This document shows, one piece after another, positions 15,596 to 25,227 of a stretch of DNA of 64,000 bases (position 1 is the stretch's first letter; the number at the start of each line of letters is the position of its first letter). A program made the translations under genes and the position numbers. Under the pieces are notes generated by a model. It was not told the origin of the DNA, did not search any database, and saw nothing but the letters and a program-made list of their open reading frames with translations. The stretch is from Candidatus Thalassarchaeum betae. GTDB lineage: Archaea; Thermoplasmatota; Poseidoniia; Poseidoniales; Thalassarchaeaceae. The stretch spans positions 1 through 64,000 of the forward strand of contig PSPG01000001.1 in NCBI GenBank assembly GCA_003193925.1, written 5' to 3'.

Positions 15596-16387
15596 TCAGA
15601 CCCCAGCCACCTCCAGTATGCGATTTGCTGCTGCTATGACGAGCACCGCGACGAGCAACCTGCGCACCATCCTCTGCGGAGCTACGTCGGCACCGAGGCG
15701 TGAGCCGAGGAATCCACCGAGCATGACAACCACTGCAAATGAGCCGAGCACCCCGAAATCCAACTCTATCTGACCTGATAGGGAGGCGCCAGCCAGCCCG
15801 GCGGCGGAATTGAGCCAGATGAACAGAGCAGCGGTCGCAGCTGCGGCCTTCGGGGTGGCCCACTTCTTGAGCATGAGCACAGGAGACAGGAAGATCCCCC
15901 CTCCCACTCCGGTGATCCCACTCGCAAGGCCTATGGCGCCACCGATGGGGAGGGCAGTTGCAGTACTCGGGTATCCCATCACCCCCACTCCCCCTTCATC
16001 TCTTACCGAGAGCAGGCGCCAGGCTGCCCAGAGCAGAGCGATGCTGAGGATGACATCGTAGATCTCCCCACCGACTCTCATGTAGCCACCGAGTACGGCG
16101 AGTGGGATGCTAGCAGCGACGAAGGGAAGAGTCAACTTTGGGAGGTGGTGCCCTGCTCTCTGGTAATGCCAGAAGGCGATTCCCGCGACAATGAGATTCA
16201 GGCTCCACGCGTACTGCTTCAACCACTCCGCCTCCATTGTTCCGTAGGAGGTCAGGGAGAGCACGGCGAGGTATCCGGAGCCACCGCCGTGACCCACCGA
16301 GGAGTACAACATCGCCACTAGGAACAATCCGATGAGGATGAGGCCGAACTCCGTCGAAACCACGCATGACCCACATAGGAAGAACAC
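15596..16387 (-). CDS. TauE/SafE family membrane transporter
   Basis: 263 residues, about eight membrane helices in two related halves. N-terminal half contains MLYSSVGHGGGSGYLAVL; the second contains GLASGITGVGGGIFLSPVLM, the repeated glycine-rich motif of the TauE/SafE (DUF81) family. Members export sulfite, sulfoacetate or related anions; the substrate here is unknown. The GTG start used here is uncertain; a GTG eight codons later (16363) also fits. Divergent from moeA and converges with the zinc ribbon gene with no spacing. Confidence 0.88.
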   Translation of the reverse strand: MFFLCGSCVVSTEFGLILIGLFLVAMLYSSVGHGGGSGYLAVLSLTSYGTMEAEWLKQYAWSLNLIVAGIAFWHYQRAGHHLPKLTLPFVAASIPLAVLGGYMRVGGEIYDVILSIALLWAAWRLLSVRDEGGVGVMGYPSTATALPIGGAIGLASGITGVGGGIFLSPVLMLKKWATPKAAAATAALFIWLNSAAGLAGASLSGQIELDFGVLGSFAVVVMLGGFLGSRLGADVAPQRMVRRLLVAVLVIAAANRILEVAGV

Positions 16388-16413
16388 TTCAACTCAACCG
16401 CCGCTCAAGCGTC

Positions 16414-17622
16414 ATGGAGACGGGCGTCACTCTCGAGCGAGGCATCGAACTTGCATGCTCCGCTCCGTTCACCAGACACACCGAGAAGGTAAGTCTGGAT
16501 GAGGCCGCGGACCGGGTTTTGGCTGCGCATCTCGCTTCCAAGGTCGACGACCCGTGCTTCGATAACTCTGCGATGGACGGCTGGGCTGTTCGTGCGGAAG
16601 ACTGCCTGCAGGACGGTGCGGAATTGAGAATAATTGGCACGAGCCAAGCCGGGGCGAACGCGCCCCCACCGGTAGCATCAGGCGAGGCCTGCAGGATAAT
16701 GACTGGCGCGCCGATGCCTGAAGGAGCCGACGCCATCGTGATGATCGAGGACTCGGAGGAGACTGATGGCTTGGTCAGGATATCGGGCCCGGCCCGGCCC
16801 AATTACATCCGCCGCAGGGGCGAGAACCTCATTCTGGACCAGATAGCCCTGCATGCAGGCACGCAGATGAGCCCCGCAGCAGTTTCCCTTGCCGCGACGA
16901 TGGGTCACGACGAAATCGAGGTGGTCGCTCGACCGAGGATAGCAGTAATCAGCACCGGGGATGAGCTGGTCCCGCCCGGCCAAGAACTCTCTGAGGGCGA
17001 GATACACGAGTCGAACTCCTACGGCCTCGCCTCTTTGGTCGAGAGGATGGGCGGCGAGGCCGTTCGCTTCGATATTATTCACGACACCATCGAAGGACTA
17101 CGCGACGCCCTCGACTCAGCCGCCAACGACTGCGACGCGCTCATTACTAGCGGTGGTGTCAGCATGGGCCAGTGGGATTTGGTCCGCAAACTGATGGAGG
17201 AAGAGGGGACACCGCTCTTCTGGAGACTCAGACTCAGTCCAGGCGGCCCACCGATTTTCGGTACCTGGAAGGGCACGCCACTGTTCGGCCTCCCTGGTAA
17301 TCCGGTGAGCAGCCATGTGGTGTTCATCGCCCTTGTCGCCCCTTGGATGTCGCATTGCATGGAAGCCCACCCCGAACTCGGGCCGAAACTTGCGGAGAAG
17401 GTGAAGGTCAAACTCGTGGACTCTGTGAGGGGAGCGCGGGGTAAACTCTGCATGAGACGCATCATGATCAAGCCCGCCGGGGACGGCCTGTCAGCATCGG
17501 TGCACACCCACCAGGGAAGCGGTAACATCCACAGCATGGTGGCGCACAACGGCCTCACCCTCCTTCCACCGGACACCGACGCAGAGGCAGGAGACACCAT
17601 CGATGCCCTTTGGCTGAGATGA
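16414..17622 (+). CDS. moeA: Molybdopterin molybdenumtransferase MoeA
   Basis: 402 residues from the ATG METGVTLERGIEL (the frame is open 16 codons further up but overlaps the divergent gene). Inserts molybdenum or tungsten into adenylated molybdopterin. Motifs: DNSAMDGWAVRAED (about 47-60), TGAPMPEGADAIVMIED (about 105-121), STGDEL, TSGGVSMGQWDLV, and GLPGNPVSSHVVF. All are standard MoeA sequence. No other molybdenum cofactor gene is in the window. Probably first gene of a plus-strand run with uvrA. Confidence 0.95.
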   Translation: METGVTLERGIELACSAPFTRHTEKVSLDEAADRVLAAHLASKVDDPCFDNSAMDGWAVRAEDCLQDGAELRIIGTSQAGANAPPPVASGEACRIMTGAPMPEGADAIVMIEDSEETDGLVRISGPARPNYIRRRGENLILDQIALHAGTQMSPAAVSLAATMGHDEIEVVARPRIAVISTGDELVPPGQELSEGEIHESNSYGLASLVERMGGEAVRFDIIHDTIEGLRDALDSAANDCDALITSGGVSMGQWDLVRKLMEEEGTPLFWRLRLSPGGPPIFGTWKGTPLFGLPGNPVSSHVVFIALVAPWMSHCMEAHPELGPKLAEKVKVKLVDSVRGARGKLCMRRIMIKPAGDGLSASVHTHQGSGNIHSMVAHNGLTLLPPDTDAEAGDTIDALWLR

Positions 17623-17698
17623 GGCACATCTTGCTGGTGCGAGCATGAATTCAAGGACAACCTCGCGCACGCTTGCTCCGCGCGCGGGGTGCTGAGAC

Positions 17699-20680
17699 AT
17701 GGCTAAGCGAATGAAGAATGGCGCAGCCAAGGACGGATGGATAGAGGTCCGAGGCGCCCGCACCCACAATCTGCAGAACATCGACGTGAGCATTCCACGC
17801 GGCAAGTTCGTCGTTCTCTCCGGGGTGTCGGGCTCAGGCAAGTCCAGTCTCGCCTTCGACACGCTGTACGCCGAGGGGCAGCGCCGCTACGTCGAGAGCC
17901 TGAGCTCCTACGCGAGGCAGTTCCTTGGCCAGATGAAGAAGCCAGACTGCGACAGCATCGAGGGCCTGTCACCTGCAATCAGCATCGACCAGAAGCAGGG
18001 CAGCCACAACCCACGCTCCACCGTCGCCACGGTCACCGAGATCATGGATTACCTCCGCCTCCTCTGGGCTAGGGTCGGCTTGCCTCACTGCCCACAGTGC
18101 GAGAAGGAGGTCGCCCGCCGGACTGTTCAGGAGATAGTCGACGACGTGCTGTGGAGGTTCGAGAACCACGCGATTGCAGTCTGGAGTCCGGCTGTGCGCA
18201 ACCGCAAGGGCACCCACGCCGAGCTGTTCCGCGCTTTCGTCGAGCAGGGCTACCTCGAGGGCAGGGTGAACGGGCGCGTCGGGAATTTCGAGGAGCCGCC
18301 CGAACTCGAGAAGAACCTCCGTCATGATATAGATGTGAGGATCGACAGGATGCGCCTAGACCGCTCCAATCGCCAGCGCCTGACCGAGGCGGTCGACGCC
18401 GGTCTGCGACTTGGGGCCGGGGCAGTCGCAGTGGAGTGCCTCAAGGCGCCCAAACCGCGAAAGTCCGATAATTCCGAAGAGCAGAGGTTCCAGACAAAGC
18501 AGGGAGAGAGCATAGCGTACTCGGAGGAGTTCGCATGCCCTGAGCACGGCGCTTTCCTACCTGAGATGAGCCCGCGGGTGTTCTCTTTCAACAACCCGTT
18601 GGGGGCTTGCCCCTCGTGTCAGGGCCTGGGCGTCCAGAGGAACTTCTCACCCGACCTCGTGATAGATCGCACGGCTACTGTCGGGGAGGGCTGCATCAGG
18701 CCCTTCCGCCGCTCGATGATGTCAGGCTGGTACCGCACTCAGATGACGCAGACCTGCGAGCACTACGACATTCCCTCGGACATCCCCTTCGGGGAGATGG
18801 ACGACGACGCTCAGGACATTCTCCTGAATGGCACTGGTAGCACTGCGATTAACTTCGAGTTCGTCTCCGGGGCCGGTTCGTCCTACAGGATGGTCAGACC
18901 GTGGGAGGGCGTCTTTGCTCGGTTGCGGAGGACATACACCGACACGAGTTCCGTCCGGACCCGCTCTCGCCTCACTTCTTACATGACCGACGAGCCCTGC
19001 CCGGGATGCAACGGCCAGAAGCTCAACGGGGCGGTCAGCAGGGTCATAGTCGGGGGGATATCGCTGCCTGACATCTCCTTCTGTAGCGTCCTCGAGGCGC
19101 TGGCCGTGGTTCAACGCTGGCGCCTCGGTGGTCTGGACGACACATGGGTCAAGTTGGACCGCGACGAGCCTGACACGGAGACGGTCAGCCGGAGCGAGCA
19201 GCTCGACGAACGCTCACTGTTCATCGCTCACGAGATAATCAAGGAGATCGAGTCGCGCCTCCGCTTCCTCTCACTCGTCGGCCTCGACTACCTCACTCTC
19301 GACCGCCGCGCAAACTCCCTCTCTAGCGGCGAGTCGCAGAGGATCCGCCTCGCCACCCAGATAGGCACCCGGCTCACCGGTGTCATGTACGTCCTCGACG
19401 AGCCGAGTATCGGCCTCCACCCGAGGGACAATGGCCGCCTGCTTGAGACACTCAGGGAACTCACTTCCCTCGGCAACACCCTGCTGGTCGTCGAGCATGA
19501 CGAGGCGACGCTGAGACAGGCCGACTGGCTGATCGACTTGGGGCCGGGCGCCGGCAAGGAGGGCGGCCGCGTCGTCGTCAGCGGTGAGTTGGACGAACTC
19601 TTATCGAGCAAGGAGAGCGTGACTGGTGCATATCTGTCAGGCAGGGAGAGCATACCATTGCCAGAGGACAGGGCGATCCCGGAAGACGACCGCTGGCTGG
19701 TCGTCAGGGGCGCGCGCCAGAACAACCTGCAGGATATCGACGTGCGGATCCCCCTCGGCTGCATGGTGGCCGTGACCGGAGTCTCGGGCTCCGGCAAGTC
19801 ATCCCTCGTGTCCTCGACTTTAGCTCCCTCACTGCTCCGCGAGCTTCATGGAGCGGACACGACCCCCGGGCGCTGCGACAGAATCGAGGGCATCGAGCAT
19901 ATCGACAAGACCATCGCAATCGACCAATCTCCGATTGGTCGCACTCCCCGTTCCAACCCCGCGACCTACACCGGCGCCTTCTCACCGATACGCGACCTGT
20001 TCGCCAAGACCAACCTCTCTAAGGAGCGCGGCTACCAGCCAGGGCAGTTCTCGTTCAATGTCAGAGGGGGCAGGTGCGAGGCGTGCAAGGGAGCTGGCTC
20101 GACCAAACTTGAGATGAACTTCCTAGCTGACGTCTGGGTGGTCTGCGATGTCTGTAAGGGCAAGCGCTACACCCGCGAGACCCTCGAGGTCTTGTGGCGT
20201 GGCAAGAACATACACGACGTCCTCGAGATGAATGTCGAGGAGGCTTGCGAGTTCTTCGCCAACCAACGCTCGATCTTCCGAATCCTCTCGACAATCAGAG
20301 ACGTCGGCTTGGGGTATATCCACCTCGGCCAGCCGGCCACCACGCTCTCCGGTGGCGAGGCACAGCGCGTCAAGCTCGCCACCGAACTCCATCGTCCGGC
20401 CAAGAAGCACACCGTCTACATCCTCGACGAGCCCACCACAGGCCTCGCTCTGGCTGACATCCACCAGCTGATCGAGGTGCTGCTCCGCCTCAGGCGCAAC
20501 GGCCACACTGTCATCGTCATCGAGCACCACCTCGATGTGATCAAGTGTGCGGATTGGGTTATCGACCTAGGCCCTGAGGGAGGCGAGCGAGGCGGATTGC
20601 TCGTCGCCGAGGGACCTCCCGACGAGATAGCCAAGAACCCCGACAGCTACACAGGCCAGCACTTGATTGGCTATGTGTGA
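17699..20680 (+). CDS. uvrA: Excinuclease ABC subunit A (UvrA)
   Basis: 993 residues. DNA-damage recognition ATPase of nucleotide excision repair. Two ABC modules: Walker [10 protein letters not shown] (42-50) and a second GVSGSGKSS near residue 695; signature motifs [16 protein letters not shown] and [23 protein letters not shown] and DEPTTGL Walker B loops. Zinc motifs: HCPQC near 128, ACP(x)[11 protein letters not shown] around 282-310, and [10 protein letters not shown]...CDVC in the second half. UvrA is a bacterial system acquired by several archaeal lineages; UvrB and UvrC are not in this window. Slightly longer than the ~940-residue bacterial standard. Confidence 0.97.
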   Translation: MAKRMKNGAAKDGWIEVRGARTHNLQNIDVSIPRGKFVVLSGVSGSGKSSLAFDTLYAEGQRRYVESLSSYARQFLGQMKKPDCDSIEGLSPAISIDQKQGSHNPRSTVATVTEIMDYLRLLWARVGLPHCPQCEKEVARRTVQEIVDDVLWRFENHAIAVWSPAVRNRKGTHAELFRAFVEQGYLEGRVNGRVGNFEEPPELEKNLRHDIDVRIDRMRLDRSNRQRLTEAVDAGLRLGAGAVAVECLKAPKPRKSDNSEEQRFQTKQGESIAYSEEFACPEHGAFLPEMSPRVFSFNNPLGACPSCQGLGVQRNFSPDLVIDRTATVGEGCIRPFRRSMMSGWYRTQMTQTCEHYDIPSDIPFGEMDDDAQDILLNGTGSTAINFEFVSGAGSSYRMVRPWEGVFARLRRTYTDTSSVRTRSRLTSYMTDEPCPGCNGQKLNGAVSRVIVGGISLPDISFCSVLEALAVVQRWRLGGLDDTWVKLDRDEPDTETVSRSEQLDERSLFIAHEIIKEIESRLRFLSLVGLDYLTLDRRANSLSSGESQRIRLATQIGTRLTGVMYVLDEPSIGLHPRDNGRLLETLRELTSLGNTLLVVEHDEATLRQADWLIDLGPGAGKEGGRVVVSGELDELLSSKESVTGAYLSGRESIPLPEDRAIPEDDRWLVVRGARQNNLQDIDVRIPLGCMVAVTGVSGSGKSSLVSSTLAPSLLRELHGADTTPGRCDRIEGIEHIDKTIAIDQSPIGRTPRSNPATYTGAFSPIRDLFAKTNLSKERGYQPGQFSFNVRGGRCEACKGAGSTKLEMNFLADVWVVCDVCKGKRYTRETLEVLWRGKNIHDVLEMNVEEACEFFANQRSIFRILSTIRDVGLGYIHLGQPATTLSGGEAQRVKLATELHRPAKKHTVYILDEPTTGLALADIHQLIEVLLRLRRNGHTVIVIEHHLDVIKCADWVIDLGPEGGERGGLLVAEGPPDEIAKNPDSYTGQHLIGYV

Positions 20681-20730
20681 GTCCGGCGCCGGGCCAAGCC
20701 TTGAGAAGGCAGGCCACCTGAGGGCGGCCG

Positions 20731-21489
20731 ATGTACCGCTCAGGCAACCCCGCGCTGTCCGATTCCACCTTCGAGAAGAGTGCCTACAAAGAGGCCAACT
20801 GGTGGGATGAGGACTCCAACCTGATGTCAATTGAAGGGGTCTCTGAGAAGACCGGAATCCTCCTCCTCATCACGGCAACCACTGCTATAGCGACAGCGAT
20901 GCGGATGCCGGAGGCGGGAGCTCTGATTTTACTAGGGGTGATTGGAGGTTTCATCATCGCGATGATGATAATCTTCTCCGGTTCTATGAATCCGATGCTG
21001 ATCTGCACTTACGCTGCCTTCGAAGGACTCGCTTTGGGTGGGATCACATGGATCTTCGAGGTGTATTTGGAGATGCCAGGTATCGGTATTCTCGCCGCCC
21101 TCCTGACCTTCCTCATCCTTGGGGTGATGATAGCGATATACAGGGCGGGATTGATTCAGTGGGACAGGAACACGGCCATCGCGGTCACCTCCGCCCTTGG
21201 GGCTATTGTCCTGATTTACCTCATTTCCATCGTCGGTGGTTTCCTCGGTTTCGAGATTCCGTACATCCACGGCTCAGGCCCGATTGGAATCGCATTCTCG
21301 CTCTTCGTTGTTGGGATTGGCGCGCTGTGCCTCGTCGCGGACTTCGACTTCATCGAGAAGGGGGTTGAGAGGGGTGCGCCCAAGCAGCTTGAGTGGCGCG
21401 CCGCTTTCGGGCTCATGGTCACGCTGATCTGGCTCTATCTGGAAATCCTCAAACTCCTAGCGAAGATAGCCGCCCGCACGAGGCGTTAG
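20731..21489 (+). CDS. Bax inhibitor-1/YccA-like membrane protein
   Basis: 252 residues with seven hydrophobic helices. The N-terminus YRSGNPALSDSTFEKSAY followed by a helix block and the C-terminal LVADFDFIEKGVERGAPKQLEWRAAFGLMVTLIWLYLEILKLL are typical of the YccA/YetJ branch. The conserved aspartate-containing DFDFIE motif, which in YetJ forms the pH-sensing di-aspartyl calcium channel site, is present. A calcium leak channel role is known for the family; here it is inference. Three bases separate it from the downstream LysE gene. Confidence 0.88.
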   Translation: MYRSGNPALSDSTFEKSAYKEANWWDEDSNLMSIEGVSEKTGILLLITATTAIATAMRMPEAGALILLGVIGGFIIAMMIIFSGSMNPMLICTYAAFEGLALGGITWIFEVYLEMPGIGILAALLTFLILGVMIAIYRAGLIQWDRNTAIAVTSALGAIVLIYLISIVGGFLGFEIPYIHGSGPIGIAFSLFVVGIGALCLVADFDFIEKGVERGAPKQLEWRAAFGLMVTLIWLYLEILKLLAKIAARTRR

Positions 21490-21492
21490 GCA

Positions 21493-22131
21493 ATGGATAC
21501 TGACCTGATTGCTAGCCTCGCGGCCGTCGGTGTCGCGCTCGGAATAGTAGAAGGGATCAAACCCGGCCCGCTTCTGACGATGGTGATCCGAGAGTCTCTG
21601 ACTAAGGGTCTGAAGGCCGGTATGTGGACGGCCGCGGCTCCGATTTTCACTGACGGCCCGATGATCATCGCGACCCTTCTCGTGGCGGGGTGGATGGCAA
21701 CTCAGCCGATGGTGCTGCTCATCATCTCCCTGCTCGGCGCCGTCTTCCTCACGAAAATGGGTGTGGACTGCTTCGGGCTCGAGCCTCCTTCTGCCGAACT
21801 CGGGGACGACGACGCGTCTGGTTCTTTCAAACGCGGCATTCTGACGAATCTGCTGAATCCGAATGTGTACATGTTCTGGGTCCTCATCGGCGGCCCCCTG
21901 ATGGCTTCAGCAGCAGAGGAGGAGCCATTCGCACCGATCACATTCGCCCTGTGCTTCCTCATCTCCATCATCCTTGTGAAATCCGCGATAGCCTGGCTCT
22001 TCGTGGGGGCCGGGGATCGGTTGTCAACACGGGGCTACCGCATCGCCCTGTCGATCTGCGGCCTCGCCATGCTCGCTTTCGCAGCGGGCTTCGCCTACCA
22101 AGCGTACGGACTCTATCTGGAAGTCTTCTGA
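21493..22131 (+). CDS. LysE/RhtB-family exporter
   Basis: 212 residues, about six membrane helices. The N-terminal helix contains GIVEGIKPGPLLTMVIRESLTKGLKAG, matching the PGP motif of LysE/RhtB amino acid exporters, and a cytosolic loop contains FKRGILTNLLNPNVYMFW. Members export lysine, homoserine, threonine or other amino acids; substrate not readable. Cotranscribed with the Bax-inhibitor-like gene (3-base gap). Its TGA abuts the stop codon of the converging lipoprotein gene with no spacing. Confidence 0.85.
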   Translation: MDTDLIASLAAVGVALGIVEGIKPGPLLTMVIRESLTKGLKAGMWTAAAPIFTDGPMIIATLLVAGWMATQPMVLLIISLLGAVFLTKMGVDCFGLEPPSAELGDDDASGSFKRGILTNLLNPNVYMFWVLIGGPLMASAAEEEPFAPITFALCFLISIILVKSAIAWLFVGAGDRLSTRGYRIALSICGLAMLAFAAGFAYQAYGLYLEVF

Positions 22132-23586
22132 CTAGAGGGTGCCCGGACCACCCACTGGAAGTTCTTCCAAGGTCCCGTTGCCGCGCAGTGAGGGGCCTAT
22201 CGTCATCGTCCCGAAGATTCCTATCTCCCCCCCGATGTTGTGCGCCAGACCGAACCAGGGCCTGCCATACTGGTCGATCACGATGTCGTTGAAGTCACCG
22301 AAGCCGCCACACCGGTTGAAGCCGCAATCCGCGGTTGTGTCGAGCGGGTCACCCCAGGCGTTCACCTGCACCGTGGTCATCAGGGGCATCTCGCTGAAGG
22401 CATCGGTGATCACGGTGAGGTATCCGTTCCAGATGTCCCCCCCAGAGTCACCCAGATAACCGAAGGCTACCTTCCCGACGCCACCAGCTGCCAGAACCGG
22501 GAATCCAGTGCCGTTGAGACCGATTGGAGGGGCGATCATCAGAGGCTCGCTCCAAGTCTCACCCTCATCCTGTGAGTAGGAGTAGTAGGGCATGTTGTCG
22601 AAACCCATCCACATCGCGTGTACGTTGTCCTCGGAGTCGGCAGCCACCTGTGCCTCCTCGAAGTTCCAGGTCTCCGCCGTCCCGGTGGTCTCGGTAGGCA
22701 GCGGGTGCTCGGTCCAAGTGATGCCACCGTTCGTACTTCGGTAGATGGAGTAGCCCTCTCCGCCGTCGCAGCCTCTGTTGCCTCGGTAGAAGTTCCCGTT
22801 CTCCGAGCCCACCATGTGTCCTGTCAGCCCGCCACTATTGCATCCATTGGGTGCACCGGGCAATTCAGGCCCCCAACTCAGCCCGCCGTCATTGCTGGTC
22901 GCACACACTGGGTATGGGTAGTTCCCATTGACGCAGAACACCCAGGTCGTCGGGTGCAGAAGCGCGGGATACGGGGAGGAGGCGATCGTCTGGTGGTCCT
23001 GGACCGACCATCCTGTCGCTACCGAGGGCCCGGTCCAGCTCTCGCCTTCGTTGTCCGACCACTCGACGGTCATCCCCAACAAGGCGTGCATGTCGAACTT
23101 CATCACCCGATCCGTCCACAGGTCGACATAGAGGTACGGGTCGTTGCTGTTAGCTACGGGTAGGAAGACGTTGTAGACGTCCTCACACACGTATTCGCTG
23201 ACGTTGTTCATACCGATCATGCCAGAGCAGCGAACTATGGCGGTCGCGCCGTTGTCCCCATTGCCCCAACTGGTCATGTAGAGGTTGTCTGCAGTCGTGG
23301 CGCCCACCGTAGGCTCGAAAGTCGTCATGCCGATGCCGTAGTAGGTGCCGAAGGCGCAGGCAGGGATATTGTCACCGACCAGCACCGAAGTGCCGTTGAA
23401 CACGTCCGATACCTTCGTTGCGTCGGTGGCGTTCGAGTAGTGGTACCAGGTGTTGTTTGCTATGCCGTCGAGACAGAGGAGCTCAAACACGTTCTCTTCG
23501 AACTCCTCGATTTCTTCCTCGCCGAAGCAGCCGCTCAGCGGCGCCGAGAACATCATCAGGACGAGGAGCCAAACCACTGCGCGCAC
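22132..23586 (-). CDS. Asp-box (BNR) repeat lipoprotein, copy 1
   Basis: 484 residues. Signal peptide with a lipobox PLSGC (Cys20), followed by an acidic tether EEEIEEFEE, so it should be a lipid-anchored surface protein. Four Asp-box motifs of the sialidase/BNR type are seen: SDNEGESW, SNDGGLSW, STNGGITW and SQDEGETW, indicating a six-bladed beta propeller. Several cysteine pairs lie in propeller loops. The sialidase catalytic arginine triad cannot be judged from sequence alone, so glycan binding or cleavage is unproven. The upstream gene is a paralogue (44 bases away) with the same layout. Confidence 0.85.
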   Translation of the reverse strand: MRAVVWLLVLMMFSAPLSGCFGEEEIEEFEENVFELLCLDGIANNTWYHYSNATDATKVSDVFNGTSVLVGDNIPACAFGTYYGIGMTTFEPTVGATTADNLYMTSWGNGDNGATAIVRCSGMIGMNNVSEYVCEDVYNVFLPVANSNDPYLYVDLWTDRVMKFDMHALLGMTVEWSDNEGESWTGPSVATGWSVQDHQTIASSPYPALLHPTTWVFCVNGNYPYPVCATSNDGGLSWGPELPGAPNGCNSGGLTGHMVGSENGNFYRGNRGCDGGEGYSIYRSTNGGITWTEHPLPTETTGTAETWNFEEAQVAADSEDNVHAMWMGFDNMPYYSYSQDEGETWSEPLMIAPPIGLNGTGFPVLAAGGVGKVAFGYLGDSGGDIWNGYLTVITDAFSEMPLMTTVQVNAWGDPLDTTADCGFNRCGGFGDFNDIVIDQYGRPWFGLAHNIGGEIGIFGTMTIGPSLRGNGTLEELPVGGPGTL

Positions 23587-23630
23587 GATGCGCGGTCATG
23601 CCTCGCATACATCAGATGAACGGCGACCTG

Positions 23631-25142
23631 TCATCCCATCTTGAGGGTTGAATTGCCCCCGACGGGCAACACGGGCAGGTAAGTCAACTCCCCGTACAGT
23701 GTCGGACCCTCCATCAGAGTCCCGATGACAGCCTCCTCAAAGCCCCGCGCGTTATGCGCCAGCGCGATCCACGGACGACCCTCATCGTCAATCTCGACAT
23801 CGATGAAATCACCGAAGCCGCCGCAGCGCACGTTGCCACAATCAGAGGTGATGTCCAACGGGTCGCCCGGGTGGTTGACCGCCACGCTAGTGATCAGCGG
23901 GCGCTCGGCGAAGGCATCGGTAATGATAGCCATGTAGCCCGACCAGCCACTTACCGAGGCATTGCTCTCGATGTCGTTCACCTCGCCGATGTAACCGAGG
24001 ACAACACGGCCCTCGGCGCCCGCGAATATGGTCGGGAAACCGGTTTCGTTGACACCTGGGGCTGCGATCATCATCGGCTCGCTCCAAGTGTCCCCCTGGT
24101 CCCTCGAGTACGCGTACCAGGGCATCATGCCGTCGCCGATCCACGTCGCGTGGACGTTGCCGCCGTCGTCCACGGCCGTAGCGACCTCGTGAGAGTGCCA
24201 GCCCTGCTGCATCCCGACCTCGGTCGTGATGGTGTGCTCGGTCCACGTGTAGCCGCCGTCGAGCGAGCGGTATACGGCGGGGCCTTCGCAAGAGGGGTTG
24301 CCCCTGTAGACCGACCCATCAATCCCTCCCACGACCTGCCCATGGAGACCCGAGCACTGGGGGAAGTGCTCACTCGGGTAGCCGATTCTCTGAGCATCCC
24401 ACGTGTGCCCGCCGGTGAGCGAGCGTGAGCATTGAGCCCCAGCAGCAGGGGAGCCCGTATTGATGCAGTAGATGTAAACCACCTCTCCTACAATGGCATT
24501 GGGGTGCGGCATCGAAGCGATGCTCTGGTGGTCTTGGGTCACATAGTAGCCTTCGACCGGGTACGGGATGCTCCACGAGTCACCGTCGTCGTCCGAATAC
24601 TCCACGAACATCGCCGCGAGCGCATGCATGTCGAACTTGACCAGCCTGTCGGTGAACTTGTCGATGTAGATGTAGGGGTCGTTCGAGTTGGGCGTCTGCC
24701 CGGAATCCTCGTCAATGGAGCCAAACGGCCCGACGTCCTCCCATGTCTGCCCCTGATCGCGGGAGCGGATGATGTGCGTGCCGTCGCCCAGCCCGTTCCA
24801 GCTGGTGAAGAATATCGCACCCGACGAGGTGACCCCGATGGTCGGCTCGAAGGTGTCGTAGCCGGTGCCGTAGTAGGTGGCGTTGGCGAAGTAAGGCGTG
24901 CTGTTCCCCGTGAGATTGGCCGTGATGTTGGCCGCGGAGACCCCCGTGGCATTGGTGGCGTCGACCGCCCACGGCTCAGCGACTGTCCCGGGGTAGTGGT
25001 ACCAGGTGGTGATTGGGACTTGCTGGTCGAACTCGAATGGACCCTTCTCCTCTTCTGCGACCTCATCGTCCTTCCACCACATGCACCCCGTCATCGCGGA
25101 GCTGAGCAGCAGCATGACGAGCAGATGTGCGAGTCTTGTCAC
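23631..25142 (-). CDS. Asp-box (BNR) repeat lipoprotein, copy 2
   Basis: 503 residues, paralogue of the next gene. Lipobox AMTGC (Cys20) after a short signal peptide, then an acidic tether. Asp-boxes SRDQGQTW, SDDDGDSW, SLDGGYTW and SRDQGDTW occur at the same places as in copy 1, and both share the opening TWYHY, the phrase DRLVKFDMHAL / DRVMKFDMHAL, HSHEV / EEAQVAA loops and a C-terminal RCGGFGDF(I/N)D block. Tandem duplication followed by divergence is clear. N-glycosylation sequons are frequent near the N-terminus. Surface exposed; substrate unknown. Confidence 0.85.
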   Translation of the reverse strand: MTRLAHLLVMLLLSSAMTGCMWWKDDEVAEEEKGPFEFDQQVPITTWYHYPGTVAEPWAVDATNATGVSAANITANLTGNSTPYFANATYYGTGYDTFEPTIGVTSSGAIFFTSWNGLGDGTHIIRSRDQGQTWEDVGPFGSIDEDSGQTPNSNDPYIYIDKFTDRLVKFDMHALAAMFVEYSDDDGDSWSIPYPVEGYYVTQDHQSIASMPHPNAIVGEVVYIYCINTGSPAAGAQCSRSLTGGHTWDAQRIGYPSEHFPQCSGLHGQVVGGIDGSVYRGNPSCEGPAVYRSLDGGYTWTEHTITTEVGMQQGWHSHEVATAVDDGGNVHATWIGDGMMPWYAYSRDQGDTWSEPMMIAAPGVNETGFPTIFAGAEGRVVLGYIGEVNDIESNASVSGWSGYMAIITDAFAERPLITSVAVNHPGDPLDITSDCGNVRCGGFGDFIDVEIDDEGRPWIALAHNARGFEEAVIGTLMEGPTLYGELTYLPVLPVGGNSTLKMG

Positions 25143-25227
25143 GACTCTCCGTGAGTAATCTCGTTGAAAACCAATCCTGTGCCCAGTTCCTCGGTCCCAC
25201 TAGGGGTAATGGAGCGGGATTATTCCG

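Noticed and set aside
24432-25154. 240-codon open frame on the plus strand
   Set aside because: Antisense to the second Asp-box lipoprotein; composition rich in Val/Arg/Asp as expected for a shadow frame in GC-rich DNA.
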